Positions 55,742-64,000 of a stretch of DNA of 64,000 nucleotides are shown in pieces. Within the stretch, counting starts at the first letter, position 1. The number at the start of each line of letters is the position of its first letter. The stretch is from a bacterium (lineage in GTDB: Bacteria; UBA10199; JAIBAG01), in contig JAIBAG010000006.1 of NCBI GenBank assembly GCA_019695305.1, positions 1 through 64,000 of the forward strand. The letters run 5' to 3'. Position numbers and translations under genes: made by a program. Under the pieces are notes generated by a model, which was not told where the DNA came from, did not search any database, and was given only the letters and a program-made list of their open reading frames with translations.

Positions 55742-57355
55742 TCAAAGTCTAATTTTTCTTTTGATGGACTGCATTAACGCCGTAGCTTCCTCCAACCTGA
55801 GCGCATTGGAAATAGCCATATAAACAAGAGAGGTCAGTAAAATGGGAACAAGGGGGACAAATAATCTGCCGTGGGGTAATACCAGCTGCAAAGCAAAACC
55901 CGCTCCTACCGATACAGCTGATGCGAGAATAATTTTAAACGTAGTAGCAATCAACTCATTATCCCAAACATCACTCGCCTTCTTTTTAAAGAAAAAAGCC
56001 AACAGCGCAAAATTAATGGAGGCTACAAGAGACGTGGACAGTGCCAATCCCCAATGAGAAAAGTGAAAATAAAAAACCATTAAATATCCCAACACAAAAT
56101 TAACCGCGATGGAAATAAGTGACACCCGCATGGGTAATTTGGCATCATCAAAAGCTAAAAAAGCCGGCTGATAAACTTTAATAAGGGCATAAAATCCAAG
56201 CCCCATCGCATAGGCCTTTAGCGCCAGAGCTGTTTGATAAGCATCATAATCGGTAAAATGCCCGTATTGATAAATAAGGCTGATAATAGGTTTTGCAAAA
56301 ACCATTAAACCCAAAGCCGATGGCACACATAAAAAAAGTGTCATCTGAATAGAACCTTTCAGTGTTTGTCTCAACTCCCCTTCTTTTCCCTGGGCCAGCA
56401 AACGAGCCAAAGCAGGAGCTGTGGCCAAACTTACCGCCACACCAAAAAGGCCGATGGGAAACTGCATGAAACGAAAAGCATAGGATAACCACGAAATACT
56501 GCCATCCGCTAAATAACTGGCAAAGTTGGTGTTGATTAAAACATTCACCTGCACGGCACTGGCCCCCACAATGGAGGGCAGCGTTAAAAGCAAAACTTTT
56601 TTAAGATTATCGTCAAAAAGAGGACGTGGAAAATGAAACCTGAACCCCAGCTTAAATAACAACGGCACCTGAATAATCCATTGCACCAGACCTCCCAACA
56701 AAGTGCCGATGGCCATCCCCAAAATAGCCTGGACAATTTCAAAGGCCGCATAAACAGGCTTGTCTCCTCCCTGCACGAGATATTTAAAACTGGAAGTCAT
56801 CATCTGCGGAGAAAGCAAAAAAGAAAAAAACAAACCCGCAATGATGGAACTGATATTAAAAAAGGTGGAAGCCGATTGTGGCAGGCCAAATTTTCCCTTG
56901 GCATTAAGCATGCCCATACAAACGGCCGCGAGTGATACAAAAAGAATGAAAGGAAACAACACACGGGTAAGTTGAATGGTAAGTTCCCTTTTTTCGGGAG
57001 AAAAACCGCTGGCTAAAAGCGTAACAATCTGCGGCGCAAATATAATTCCCAATGCACAGATAATTCCAAGAAAAATAAGAACAAATATTTTAAGCCGGCT
57101 GGCCAGACGAAAAGCCGCTTCGTCACCATCCGTCACCATTTTTTTTGAAAACACACTCACAAAACTCTGCGAGAGTGCTCCTTCGGCAAACAGATCACGC
57201 AAGAGATTGGGAATACGAAAGGCTGTAATAAAGGCATCAAGGGCAGGCCCCGCCCCAAAAAAGAAAGCAAACACCATCTCACGGATTAACCCCGCAATGC
57301 GGCTAAAGAAAACAGCAAATGTGGCAATGAGGGCGTTTTTTTTAACGGAGGACAA
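55742..57355 (-). CDS. murJ: Lipid II flippase MurJ
   Basis: A 537-residue MOP-superfamily membrane protein with 13-14 helices. The start SSVKKNALIATFAVFFSRIA followed by GLIREMVFAFFFGAGPALDA and IPNLLRDLFAEGALSQSFV is the MurJ signature. It flips lipid II across the inner membrane. The start is a TTG at 57355 that fits the family N-terminus; no RBS is seen, and a GGGTGAA repeat array lies just upstream. Confidence 0.95.
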   Translation of the reverse strand: MSSVKKNALIATFAVFFSRIAGLIREMVFAFFFGAGPALDAFITAFRIPNLLRDLFAEGALSQSFVSVFSKKMVTDGDEAAFRLASRLKIFVLIFLGIICALGIIFAPQIVTLLASGFSPEKRELTIQLTRVLFPFILFVSLAAVCMGMLNAKGKFGLPQSASTFFNISSIIAGLFFSFLLSPQMMTSSFKYLVQGGDKPVYAAFEIVQAILGMAIGTLLGGLVQWIIQVPLLFKLGFRFHFPRPLFDDNLKKVLLLTLPSIVGASAVQVNVLINTNFASYLADGSISWLSYAFRFMQFPIGLFGVAVSLATAPALARLLAQGKEGELRQTLKGSIQMTLFLCVPSALGLMVFAKPIISLIYQYGHFTDYDAYQTALALKAYAMGLGFYALIKVYQPAFLAFDDAKLPMRVSLISIAVNFVLGYLMVFYFHFSHWGLALSTSLVASINFALLAFFFKKKASDVWDNELIATTFKIILASAVSVGAGFALQLVLPHGRLFVPLVPILLTSLVYMAISNALRLEEATALMQSIKRKIRL

Positions 57356-57366
57356 GTAAAAAGTAA

Positions 57367-57393
57367 AGGGTGAAGGGTGAAGGGTGAAGGGTT
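57367..57393. repeat. Short GGGTGAA heptamer array
   Basis: Three to four units of AAGGGTG between the lipoprotein gene and murJ. Similar in kind to the GTGGATAGT units at 2971-3052. Confidence 0.75.
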
Positions 57394-57432
57394 AATTCTT
57401 CACAAAATACCCTACACCCCTCGCATCAAAGA

Positions 57433-58134
57433 TTATAACTCTTTAAAACTATCAATCACACTTTCAAGCTCGGTGCGATTAGGCGAAAAAGTATCTTTTA
57501 ACGTCCAGCTAATAAGCTGATGATAATTTGTAGGTGTTTCTACAATAGTATGAAAATACCAAATATCTAAATTATCACTCTTGGCTGTAATTTCATATTG
57601 CAGAGCCTTGTAGCCACCAATTGTTTTATAAACCGGCGCACTATAACGTACATCGGTTAACGGACGAATTAAATTTTGGCGAGTGAGTTCGGAATATTTT
57701 TCCAAAAACATCGACTTTTCCAAGTTAGCCTTAGCTTCACTTAGAGAAATGAAATATAGGTTCTTAGTAACATTTTCAATTTGGATGTCGGCCTTATCGT
57801 TTAAACCGGTGGTTACCGCCCAACCCGATTTCAACTCAACCTGACTTCTGTTATCAATAGTGCTACGTGCTGTACCCACCGAGGGAAATCCAGAAGGATT
57901 TGTTGCAGGCTGCCCTACTGGCATAAAGGTACTTGGGTCTTGGGGAGACGTAGAAGAACCCTGAGGCTGCACTGCAGTTGGCTGCGATGTGGAAGCAGGC
58001 GCCTGCACCGGAGGCGGTGTAGGGTCGCTACCAGCGAGCTTTTGTATAACTTGTTTAATTTGCGATTCACATCCCGTTAAAACCACTAAAAAAGCTAAAA
58101 AGAAAAGGCTCTTCATACGTAAACGAAATGGCAT
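57433..58134 (-). CDS. Lipoprotein, unknown function
   Basis: A 233-residue protein with lipobox LVVLTGCE (Cys near residue 22), a Pro/Ser/Gln-rich linker (about 35-85) and a folded C-terminal domain (about 90-233, including GWAVTTGLNDKADIQIENVT and GGYKALQYEITAKSDNLDIW, then YHQLISWTLKDTF). The C-terminal domain resembles PsbP/DUF1795-type folds that often stand alone as lipoproteins, but this is a weak resemblance. ATG at 58134 behind AGGAGGA; an ATG at 58116 is also possible. Confidence 0.65.
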   Translation of the reverse strand: MPFRLRMKSLFFLAFLVVLTGCESQIKQVIQKLAGSDPTPPPVQAPASTSQPTAVQPQGSSTSPQDPSTFMPVGQPATNPSGFPSVGTARSTIDNRSQVELKSGWAVTTGLNDKADIQIENVTKNLYFISLSEAKANLEKSMFLEKYSELTRQNLIRPLTDVRYSAPVYKTIGGYKALQYEITAKSDNLDIWYFHTIVETPTNYHQLISWTLKDTFSPNRTELESVIDSFKEL

Positions 58135-58246
58135 AAAAAAATCCTCCTATAAGGGTTGAGTTTCCTTTTATAAATGAAAACACAGAAAATTCACATATTT
58201 TTTCTTGAAAAAAATTAAAAAAAACATTACTTGAAGCTATATTTCT

Positions 58247-58582
58247 ATGAATGACAGTCGCATTTTTAGCTTTTTTCACAGGTCGTTTAAGAGCGTTTCT
58301 CGTCCTCAACGCGAGCAAATTTTGTGTGCCATGATTCGCATTAATTACGGCACTCCCTGGAAAGGGGATGCAAAAATTTTAGAAAACTTCTTCCCGATTT
58401 GGTTTCATAAAAGCCTCATAGTGGGCGGACTTACTCAACTCATTGAAGCCTTAAGCCCCTTTACCGATGAACCTACCGAGCATGGCTTTGACAAATCAGC
58501 TTCAGCTGGCCAAGGCATGCCGGCACGAGCACTAGAAGCAACAGCTTCAATCAACATCTTAACTACCGATATTCCCTTATAA
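58247..58582 (+). CDS. Hypothetical protein, unknown
   Basis: A 111-residue protein without signal or known motif. The N-terminal half is basic and helical (SFFHRSFKSVSRPQREQILC); the C-terminal half is alanine/serine-rich. ATG at 58247, no RBS. Divergent from the lipoprotein gene. It may be real as no better frame covers this stretch. Confidence 0.45.
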   Translation: MNDSRIFSFFHRSFKSVSRPQREQILCAMIRINYGTPWKGDAKILENFFPIWFHKSLIVGGLTQLIEALSPFTDEPTEHGFDKSASAGQGMPARALEATASINILTTDIPL

Positions 58583-58720
58583 TGTATCACGTTAGATATA
58601 TATACTTAAGATACTGTTTTTTATAGACTTTAAACCACACTACAGGCGCTAACTTAAGCGTTTTATTTTTATTTAAACAAAACATTGCTCTTTATCTAAC
58701 CCTTATGCTACCTTGAGGTC
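58583..58720. other. Intergenic, no gene seen
   Basis: AT-rich stretch upstream of the small ORF and RNA-binding protein gene. It probably carries the promoter and part of the leader; I could not define the boxes. Confidence 0.5.
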
Positions 58721-58864
58721 GTGTTTGCACAAATCAATTCGAGCTTAGCCGACAACTGGTCTACCCCAATTTTAGGCCCCTCAATTCGTTTGATGCCTGT
58801 ATCAATAATCTTCGAGGATTACAGCATAAAGCTGGATCAAGTCGAAAATAAAAACAACCTATAA
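58721..58864 (+). CDS. Possible small ORF (47 codons) upstream of the RNA-binding protein gene
   Basis: GTG at 58721 with GAGG four bases upstream opens a frame of 47 codons (VFAQINSSLADNWSTPILG onward, ending VENKNNL) whose TAA (58862-58864) overlaps the AAGGAG ribosome-binding site of the RRM gene. The arrangement fits a leader ORF coupled to the downstream gene. The peptide has no recognised family. Confidence 0.35.
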   Translation: MFAQINSSLADNWSTPILGPSIRLMPVSIIFEDYSIKLDQVENKNNL

Positions 58865-58873
58865 GGAGTGTTT

Positions 58874-59296
58874 GTGAGTAAGAAAGTATACGTAGGGAGC
58901 CTTCCCTATTCTGTTGATGATGAACAATTAAACCAAATGGCCGCCGAATTTGGTCAAGTCGCTTCTGCAAAAGTGATTATGGACAAGTTTACGGGTCAAT
59001 CCAAAGGTTTCGGATTCGTTGAATATGCAAACGATGACGATGCCGATAAAGCCATTAATGGTTTAAACGGAAAAGAAGTGGGTGGACGCACATTAAAAGC
59101 TAATGAAGCTAAGCCGATGGAACCTCGTGGTGACCGTCCTTTCAACCGTGGCGGTGGCCGTGGTGGTTTTGGTGGCGGACGCGGCGGCGGTGGCCGTGGC
59201 GGTTTTGGTGGTGGTCGTGGTGGAGACCGTGGCGGTGATCGCGGCAATGACCGTGGTGAACGCCGTGGCGGAGACCGTCCCCGTCGCTGGGAATAA
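58874..59296 (+). CDS. RNA-binding protein with RRM and Gly/Arg-rich tail
   Basis: A 140-residue protein with one RRM: RNP2 KVYVGSLPYS and RNP1 KGFGFVEY, followed by a C-terminal tail of RGG-like repeats (RGGGRGGFGGGRGGG, GDRGGDRGNDRGERRGG). Bacterial RRM-Gly proteins of this type are often cold-induced. The GTG at 58874 is chosen because AAGGAG (58863-58868) sits at the right distance; the in-frame GTG at 58868 overlaps that RBS. A bidirectional terminator follows. Confidence 0.92.
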   Translation: MSKKVYVGSLPYSVDDEQLNQMAAEFGQVASAKVIMDKFTGQSKGFGFVEYANDDDADKAINGLNGKEVGGRTLKANEAKPMEPRGDRPFNRGGGRGGFGGGRGGGGRGGFGGGRGGDRGGDRGNDRGERRGGDRPRRWE

Positions 59297-59325
59297 ACCC
59301 CGTTACAATTTGTGTAGTACAAATA

Positions 59326-59353
59326 AAAAGCCCCGCAAACGCGGGGTTTTTTA
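59326..59353. terminator. Bidirectional intrinsic terminator
   Basis: AAAAAGCCCCGC, loop AAAC, GCGGGGTTTTTT. It ends the RRM gene on the plus strand and, reading the other way, the universal stress protein gene. Confidence 0.92.
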
Positions 59354-60292
59354 TTGCCTTAAAAGAACAAGCACAGCTTTTAAATTTTGAGCCACTGCAA
59401 TAGCATGCGAATGATGGCTTAAAATGCTTTCGTTCCCATGCGGGGGAGCTGCCATCATCACACAATCCACCTCTTCTTTTTGCCCTATTGCCGCCATAGC
59501 ATCGGTAAAATGCCCTTTTACGTTTTGATACTCGTGATTCTGCCCCTGCCAATTAGCTAGCTCAAGAGCCTTTTCAATTTTTATTTCTTCGTTTACAGCA
59601 AAAGAGTTGGGTGCATGAACATGCACCACCGAAATTTGTGCATGTGTTAAACGCGCAAAATCAAGTGCCTTACGTAAGGCAATAAGCGCATAACTTGTGC
59701 CATCAAACGGAACAAGAATGTGTTTATAGGCAGCGGTTTTTGACTGTGGATGAACCAGTACCAGCGATAAAGGCGAATGCAAAATAAGCTCGTACGCTAC
59801 ACTCCCCTGCCTAAACGCATCAAAATTACTTTTGCCCTCGCATCCTAAAAACAACCAATCACAACCAGAACTCACCCCCATCCTATTTAACTCGCTGGCT
59901 GCATCCTCACCATATCCATACACAAACCCCAAATTATAATCATGCGTGCTTACTCCTGGCGTGGGTTCAAAAAGCTGCTTTATATTTTGCTCGCGTTCTA
60001 TAGAAGGCGAACTTCCTTGTGGCAAAACAGCATAAACCGAAAGCTGACTTTGATATAAAAACGCAAAGTGACTGGCCACCATAATAGTTTTATCGGCAAG
60101 TTCACTCCCATCATCGCCCACAGCCATACGCATGGGCTTATTAAAAAATATTTCGGGATGATAACCGGGTTTATCTAAAACAGGCTCAACATGAACGTGC
60201 GAACCCTCGGAAACCTGCTGATAAGCCAAGGATGCTAAAGGCTGCGTCGTATTTGTTTTTTCTGTTTTGCTGGCCTGGATATTGACGCTCAA
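59351..60292 (-). CDS. Tandem universal stress protein
   Basis: A protein of up to 313 residues with two UspA domains. The first begins near residue 52 (MRMAVGDDGSELADKTIMVA), the second near 190 (KHILVPFDGTSYALIALRKA). The ATP-binding G-x(2)-G-x(9)-G(S/T) motif is not clear in either. The start is uncertain: TTG at 60292 has no RBS and codes for a disordered N-terminus; an internal ATG at 60133 is at the first domain. The stop lies in the terminator shared with the RRM gene. Confidence 0.82.
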   Translation of the reverse strand: MSVNIQASKTEKTNTTQPLASLAYQQVSEGSHVHVEPVLDKPGYHPEIFFNKPMRMAVGDDGSELADKTIMVASHFAFLYQSQLSVYAVLPQGSSPSIEREQNIKQLFEPTPGVSTHDYNLGFVYGYGEDAASELNRMGVSSGCDWLFLGCEGKSNFDAFRQGSVAYELILHSPLSLVLVHPQSKTAAYKHILVPFDGTSYALIALRKALDFARLTHAQISVVHVHAPNSFAVNEEIKIEKALELANWQGQNHEYQNVKGHFTDAMAAIGQKEEVDCVMMAAPPHGNESILSHHSHAIAVAQNLKAVLVLLRQ

Positions 60293-60341
60293 AATTTACA
60301 TCGGGCCTGTAGATCGTAATTTTTTGCATCGGCCAAAAATG

Positions 60342-61064
60342 TTACTTTTTCTTGCCCATGAGGCGCAGCAAACTTAAAAACAAATTAATAAAATCGAGAT
60401 ATAAAATGAGCGCCCCATGAATGGCTTCTTTATGATCCTCCGCTGTTCCTTCGTTTCCAATAATGTTCGTCGCTTTAATTTTTTGCGTGTCGTACGCGGT
60501 AAGCCCTGCAAACACAATAACTCCTACAATACCATAAACCTTGCTTGCCGTAGACGTCATCATCGATGGAAAAAAGAGTGAAAGAAGTCCAAAACCAATC
60601 ATACCCCAAAGCCCCATCATGCAAAACGAGCCTACGGGCCCTAAATCGCGTTTGGTAATAAAACCAAAAGCCGATAGGCCAGCAAACGCAAATGAGGTGA
60701 TTCCAAAAACCTGCACAATACTTTCACGTGTATAAACAAAAAAGATAACCGAAAGTGTTAAGCCTGTTAAGAAACAGTAAAATAAATACAAACCTGTTGC
60801 TGCTGGTGCCGATATTTTTTGTACAAAAGCCGAAAAGCTAATCACGCACAAAACTTCGGCTATAAGCAAACCGTAAAAAACAATCTTGTTCATTAAAATG
60901 AGTCGCACCAGTTGCTCGTTAGAAGCTACATACATAGATGTGACAGCCGACAACAGCACACCAATAGCCATCCACATATAAACCCGCGACATAAAACGGG
61001 CATTTTCGGCCGCAATATCTTGGGGGGTGTTTTGGGGTTTTTGTAATTGTGAAATGTAATCCAT
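60342..61064 (-). CDS. Bax inhibitor-1/YccA family membrane protein
   Basis: A 240-residue protein with seven hydrophobic helices; the VYGIVGVIVFAGLTAYDTQK and GALILYLDFINLFLSLLRLM segments carry the conserved acidic pair of the family (TAYDTQ and YLDFIN), implicated in proton-gated calcium leak in the Bacillus relative. RBS AAAAGGAG. Confidence 0.93.
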   Translation of the reverse strand: MDYISQLQKPQNTPQDIAAENARFMSRVYMWMAIGVLLSAVTSMYVASNEQLVRLILMNKIVFYGLLIAEVLCVISFSAFVQKISAPAATGLYLFYCFLTGLTLSVIFFVYTRESIVQVFGITSFAFAGLSAFGFITKRDLGPVGSFCMMGLWGMIGFGLLSLFFPSMMTSTASKVYGIVGVIVFAGLTAYDTQKIKATNIIGNEGTAEDHKEAIHGALILYLDFINLFLSLLRLMGKKK

Positions 61065-61332
61065 ATGGGCTCCTTTTTGATAATGGGAAGATTATGCCTG
61101 AATTTTTAAGAGATACAATGGAAAGAATGTATAAACTTGTTGGCTGTTGCCACCTAACTCCATCAACGCCCCCATCAACACACTAGGGGCTGCAAACTGG
61201 CAATAGGTCCCATAGTAGTTAAGCAGTCTGGCAAAAATCGATTGCCAAGGTTAGTCCGCTTGGTCAAAAATGCCCTCTACTCTTTAAAGAAAAGAGTTTG
61301 ATTATTTCCTATAGGCCCGTTAAAAAACATGA
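61065..61332. other. Intergenic, imperfect direct repeat and small hairpin
   Basis: No gene supported. 61088-61125 (GATTATGCCTGAATTTTTAA then GAGATACAA) recurs with changes at 63072-63108. A hairpin ACTCTTT-AAAGA-AAAGAGT lies at about 61274-61292 ahead of the dehydrogenase gene. Confidence 0.5.
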
Positions 61333-62376
61333 ATGACTTCTACTTTTGCCTATGCAGCCCACAACCCTAAAGATCCTTTAAGCCCCCTCTCCATCAACCG
61401 TCGCGCTTTAGGACCACGCGATATATTAATCCGCATTGATTATTGCGGTGTTTGCCATTCAGATATTCATCAGGCCCGCGATGAATGGGGCGGTTCCATT
61501 TTTCCCATGGTTCCCGGTCACGAAATTGTAGGCACCGTTATTTCCCTGGGAAAGGACGTGAAAAGGTACCACATGGGCGATAGCGTAGGTGTTGGCTGCA
61601 TGGTGGATTCGTGCCGCCAGTGCTCGTCGTGCCAAGTAGGGCTGGAGCAATATTGTGAGGGAAAACTTGTTTTTACCTATAATTCTACAGAAAAGGACGG
61701 AACCCCTACTTATGGCGGGTATTCAAGCCAAATTGTGGTGGGCGAGGATTTTGTGCTTAAAATTCCTGATTCGTTAGCGCTAGATAAAACCGCTCCTCTC
61801 TTGTGCGCCGGCATCACCACCTACTCGCCGCTGGTTCATTGGAAAGCGGGACCTGGTAAAAAAATAGCCGTGGTAGGCTTGGGAGGGCTAGGGCATATGG
61901 CCGTTAAACTGGCCAAAGCCATGGGAGCCGAAGTAACTGTATTAAGCCAATCGCTGAAAAAAAAGGAGGATGGTTTACGACTAGGCGCTTCGCATTTTTA
62001 CTCTACGGCAGATGCTGCCACTTTTAAAAAATTATCCAAATCATTTGATTTGATCCTCAATACAGTATCGGTAGATTTGGATTGGAATCAGTATTTAAAT
62101 CTCCTAAAACGAGACGGCACCCTGGTACTACTGGGTGTTCCACCCAAAGCGCCTCCGGTAGAAGCTTTTAGCTTGATTGGAGCCAGAAGAAATTTGGCAG
62201 GTTCTTTAATCGGAGGCATTGCCGAAACACAGGAGATGCTCAATTTTTGTGGCAAGCACCAGATTGTATCCGATATTGAACTCATCCCGATGGCCTTCAT
62301 CAACCAAGCTTACGAACGCATGATTCGCGGGGATGTGCGCTACCGTTTTGTAATCGACATGAAATCCTTGGGTTAA
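61333..62376 (+). CDS. Zinc-dependent alcohol dehydrogenase (YahK/cinnamyl-type)
   Basis: A 347-residue medium-chain dehydrogenase. Catalytic zinc site C and H in [16 protein letters not shown] and VPGHEIVG; the structural zinc cysteines in [15 protein letters not shown] (with preceding MVDS); NAD(P) fold [20 protein letters not shown]. The subgroup is that of NADP-dependent aldehyde reductases such as YahK and Ahr. ATG at 61333. Confidence 0.93.
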   Translation: MTSTFAYAAHNPKDPLSPLSINRRALGPRDILIRIDYCGVCHSDIHQARDEWGGSIFPMVPGHEIVGTVISLGKDVKRYHMGDSVGVGCMVDSCRQCSSCQVGLEQYCEGKLVFTYNSTEKDGTPTYGGYSSQIVVGEDFVLKIPDSLALDKTAPLLCAGITTYSPLVHWKAGPGKKIAVVGLGGLGHMAVKLAKAMGAEVTVLSQSLKKKEDGLRLGASHFYSTADAATFKKLSKSFDLILNTVSVDLDWNQYLNLLKRDGTLVLLGVPPKAPPVEAFSLIGARRNLAGSLIGGIAETQEMLNFCGKHQIVSDIELIPMAFINQAYERMIRGDVRYRFVIDMKSLG

Positions 62377-62837
62377 GGCCTGAAAAAATAAAACAGATTG
62401 AGTACCGTTACTAAACCATCCACGATAGTAATTTCCAAAAATTTGAGGTTCACATATCCTCTTTTATGGACCAAGCAATCGAGGGCAAATTGAGAAAAGT
62501 TGGCAGCGGCAAAAAACAAAAAAAGAGGCTTTTGGGGTTCTACGGGATAAACTATAACTAAAATAGCCAAAAGAGAAACGGCAAAATTCATACCCCCCAA
62601 AAATTGCGTGGCCAGTTGCCCTGTAAGTGCCACAGGTCTGTCTACCGTATAACGGGCCAACACACCCCGAGCAAAAACAACAAAATAATAACCCGCCAAA
62701 AAATGCCAGAGGGCATTAATTAAAAATACATGATGATGACGGTAGAGAATATACGAACGCACATCCTCCTGAAAGAAAGAAGCAAAAACCAATATCACCA
62801 CCAAAACCAAGACGATCAAGCTTAAATTTTTTCTCAT
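62373..62837 (-). CDS. Small membrane protein, unknown
   Basis: A 154-residue protein with four hydrophobic segments ([57 protein letters not shown] and [18 protein letters not shown]). GAGGA lies in front of the ATG. The 3' end overlaps the convergent dehydrogenase gene by four bases. No family recognised. Confidence 0.65.
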   Translation of the reverse strand: MRKNLSLIVLVLVVILVFASFFQEDVRSYILYRHHHVFLINALWHFLAGYYFVVFARGVLARYTVDRPVALTGQLATQFLGGMNFAVSLLAILVIVYPVEPQKPLFLFFAAANFSQFALDCLVHKRGYVNLKFLEITIVDGLVTVLNLFYFFRP

Positions 62838-63264
62838 GGAATCCTCGGCAGAAGTTAACTACCAGAAGTACGCTGATAAATAAAGGCAGCATTAAAGAAT
62901 TTTCTTCTTAGAAGCTAACAACATTGTTTATAGTATGTAACCCACAATAAAGATGGCTCTTGATATGACAGCCAATACCCGTTTTAATAAAGCTTCAATT
63001 GGCTTGCCCGTAAAAAAAGAAAAATAAATCGGAGTTTATAAACCTTCTACAGGGGCTTCTTTTAATGATGATGGATTATTCCTGAATTTCTGAGAGATAC
63101 AAATGGGAAGTGTAGGATTAAGACTGTACTGACATGTCAGTTTTTTATTGACTTAGATCATCTTAGAGCGTAAAAATCACCGAAATCTTTAGGTTTTCGA
63201 AGATCCTTACCTCAGACCCTCTCTTCCCGCGATCTGCGATAAACGATCTACGATCCACGCGAAC
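62838..63264. other. Intergenic region with repeats, no gene supported
   Basis: Contains a degenerate direct repeat of the 61.1 kb sequence (63072-63108), a 14-bp perfect palindrome ACTGACATGTCAGT followed by T6 (63128-63147), and a GCGATAAACGATCTACGATC-type dispersed repeat (63229-63258) that ends just before the activase gene. A 24-codon ORF at about 62953 is not convincing. Confidence 0.55.
63229..63258. repeat. Dispersed repeat (GATCTGCGATAAACGATC type)
   Basis: Shares the GATCTGCGATAA and GATAAACGATCT blocks with the inverted repeat at 10438-10516, in a different order, so both belong to one low-complexity family. It is located six bases before the activase ATG. Confidence 0.65.
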
Positions 63265-64000
63265 ATGACCCAAGAACTGATGATTGGCATGGATGTTGGC
63301 TCCACTACCGTTAAAGCTGTTGTTGTAGATCCCCAAACGCTTAAAATTCTGTGGAGCGATTATCAACGCCACGAAACACGTCAGCCCGAAAAAGTTCTCG
63401 AATTCCTCATCCGCATCGGTAACGAATTTAATTATGTTCCCAAAAATAATATCCGTCTCTTTATTACCGGCTCGGGAGCTGGACCACTGTGCACACCACT
63501 TGGAGCTAAATTTGTACAAGAAGTAAACTCGGTAACCTTGGCCGTTGAAAAACTCCATCCCGATGTAGGCTCGGTTATCGAACTGGGCGGCCAGGATGCC
63601 AAAATTATTATCTTTAAAAAGAACGAAGAAACCGGCGAAAAACAGGCCATCACCTCCATGAACGATAAATGCGCCTCCGGTACCGGTGCCACTATTGATA
63701 AATGCATGATCAAAGTAGGAGCCGATAAAAACTTATGCGGCAATCTCGTGTTTGATTCTACCAAACTCCACCACGTAGCTGCCAAATGTGGTGTATTTGC
63801 CGAAACGGATATCGTTAATCTTGTTAAATCTGGTTTGCCCGCTGGAGAAATTCTCAACTCTTTGGCCGATGCCATTGTAATGCAAAATCTCTCAGTACTC
63901 ACCCGCGGTAATACTTTGCGTCACCGTGTAATTTTACTCGGCGGCCCCAATACTTATCTCCCCTTTCTCCAACAATGCTGGCGCGAACGTATTCCCGAAA
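63265..64000 (+). CDS. 2-hydroxyacyl-CoA dehydratase activase (BadF/HgdC family), 5' part
   Basis: Translation from the ATG at 63265 stays open to the window end (245 codons). It begins MTQELMIGMDVGSTTVKAVV (ASKHA phosphate motif), then ITGSGAGPLC, VIELGGQDAKIIIFKKNEET, MNDKCASGTGATIDKCM and AKCGVFAETDIVNLVKSG, with RVILLGGPNTYLPFLQQ near the edge. The two cluster-binding cysteines of HgdC-type activators (in NDKCASGTG and AAKCGVFAE) are present. The family uses ATP to drive low-potential electrons into dehydratases or benzoyl-CoA reductase. The insertion with KNEETGEK is like that in large fused activase-dehydratase proteins. Downstream partners are outside the window. Confidence 0.88.
   Translation, partial: MTQELMIGMDVGSTTVKAVVVDPQTLKILWSDYQRHETRQPEKVLEFLIRIGNEFNYVPKNNIRLFITGSGAGPLCTPLGAKFVQEVNSVTLAVEKLHPDVGSVIELGGQDAKIIIFKKNEETGEKQAITSMNDKCASGTGATIDKCMIKVGADKNLCGNLVFDSTKLHHVAAKCGVFAETDIVNLVKSGLPAGEILNSLADAIVMQNLSVLTRGNTLRHRVILLGGPNTYLPFLQQCWRERIPE

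Noticed and set aside
58996-59322. Antisense ORF rich in arginine and proline opposite the RRM gene
   Set aside because: It mirrors the GGC/CGT repeats of the Gly-Arg tail on the other strand; no RBS, and the plus-strand RRM domain is clear.
62953-63027. Small ORF MALDMTANTRFNKASIGL
   Set aside because: No RBS, no coding context and located in repeat-rich intergenic DNA.

Overview
The window reads as chromosomal DNA of a Gram-negative, rod-shaped, moderately AT-rich bacterium. It has an outer-membrane lipoprotein pathway (lnt, several lipobox proteins), a complete mreB-mreC-mreD-mrdA-rodA rod-shape operon, a UGA/UAG-type toolkit with a frameshifted prfB, periplasmic HtrA, LemA/TPM proteins and a di-haem cytochrome c peroxidase. 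The gene mix (beta-keto acid cleavage enzyme, biotin-dependent carboxylase subunit, FadH, 2-hydroxyacyl-CoA dehydratase activase, NdvB-like glucan synthase, bufferin operon) and the many dispersed palindromic repeats suggest an uncultured deltaproteobacterium-like lineage (for example Bdellovibrionota or UBA10199-type). That placement is inference only. No rRNA, tRNA or CRISPR array was seen.

Layout. 1-1.8 kb: truncated IS30-type transposase, then a minus-strand HEPN / XRE-MNT / HEPN cluster that looks like a type VII toxin-antitoxin module with a near-perfect operator palindrome. 1.9-8.8 kb: minus-strand housekeeping operon yjbQ-like, phoH, pgpH-like, ybeY, lnt, prfB. 9-16.3 kb: lytic transglycosylase, PilZ protein, trmL, NdvB-like GH17-GT2 fusion, RluA-family pseudouridine synthase, QEGLA metalloprotease. 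16.4-20.6 kb: guanine-deaminase-like enzyme, then a bufferin copper-RiPP operon (bufA-bufB-bufC) with an intrinsic terminator between precursor and enzymes, then SAM hydrolase and a CDP-alcohol phosphatidyltransferase. 20.6-26.6 kb: YqgE, LemA-TPM-TPM, OsmC, a biliverdin-reductase-like enzyme, Rieske protein, a secreted protein behind a sigma-54-like site, citrate synthase. 26.7-32.2 kb: rod-shape operon. 32.3-36.8 kb: PpiD-like chaperone, cca, TPR-like protein, coaE, BKACE.

36.8-45.5 kb: tandem GST-N protein, a lipoprotein, FadH, thiopurine methyltransferase, then an accessory stretch of poorly recognisable genes and very short ORFs (DUF4010 fragment-like protein, a WapI-like immunity protein, zinc-ribbon protein). 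45.5-54 kb: acyl-CoA carboxylase beta subunit diverging from acyl-CoA dehydrogenase, methyltransferase, DUF1844, htrA, clpB. 54-64 kb: secreted Cys protein, cytochrome c peroxidase, murJ, lipoprotein, RRM-Gly-rich RNA-binding protein preceded by a small ORF, tandem universal stress protein, Bax-inhibitor-1 protein, zinc alcohol dehydrogenase, and the 5' part of a BadF/HgdC-type activase cut by the window edge.

The two most interesting systems are the bufferin operon (a six-Cys precursor, its MNIO/DUF692 oxidase and DUF2063 partner, with a terminator whose stem holds the only RBS-like sequence for the oxidase) and the three-gene HEPN/MNT module with a DNA-binding domain fused to the nucleotidyltransferase. 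Several families of short palindromic repeats sit exactly at gene ends.
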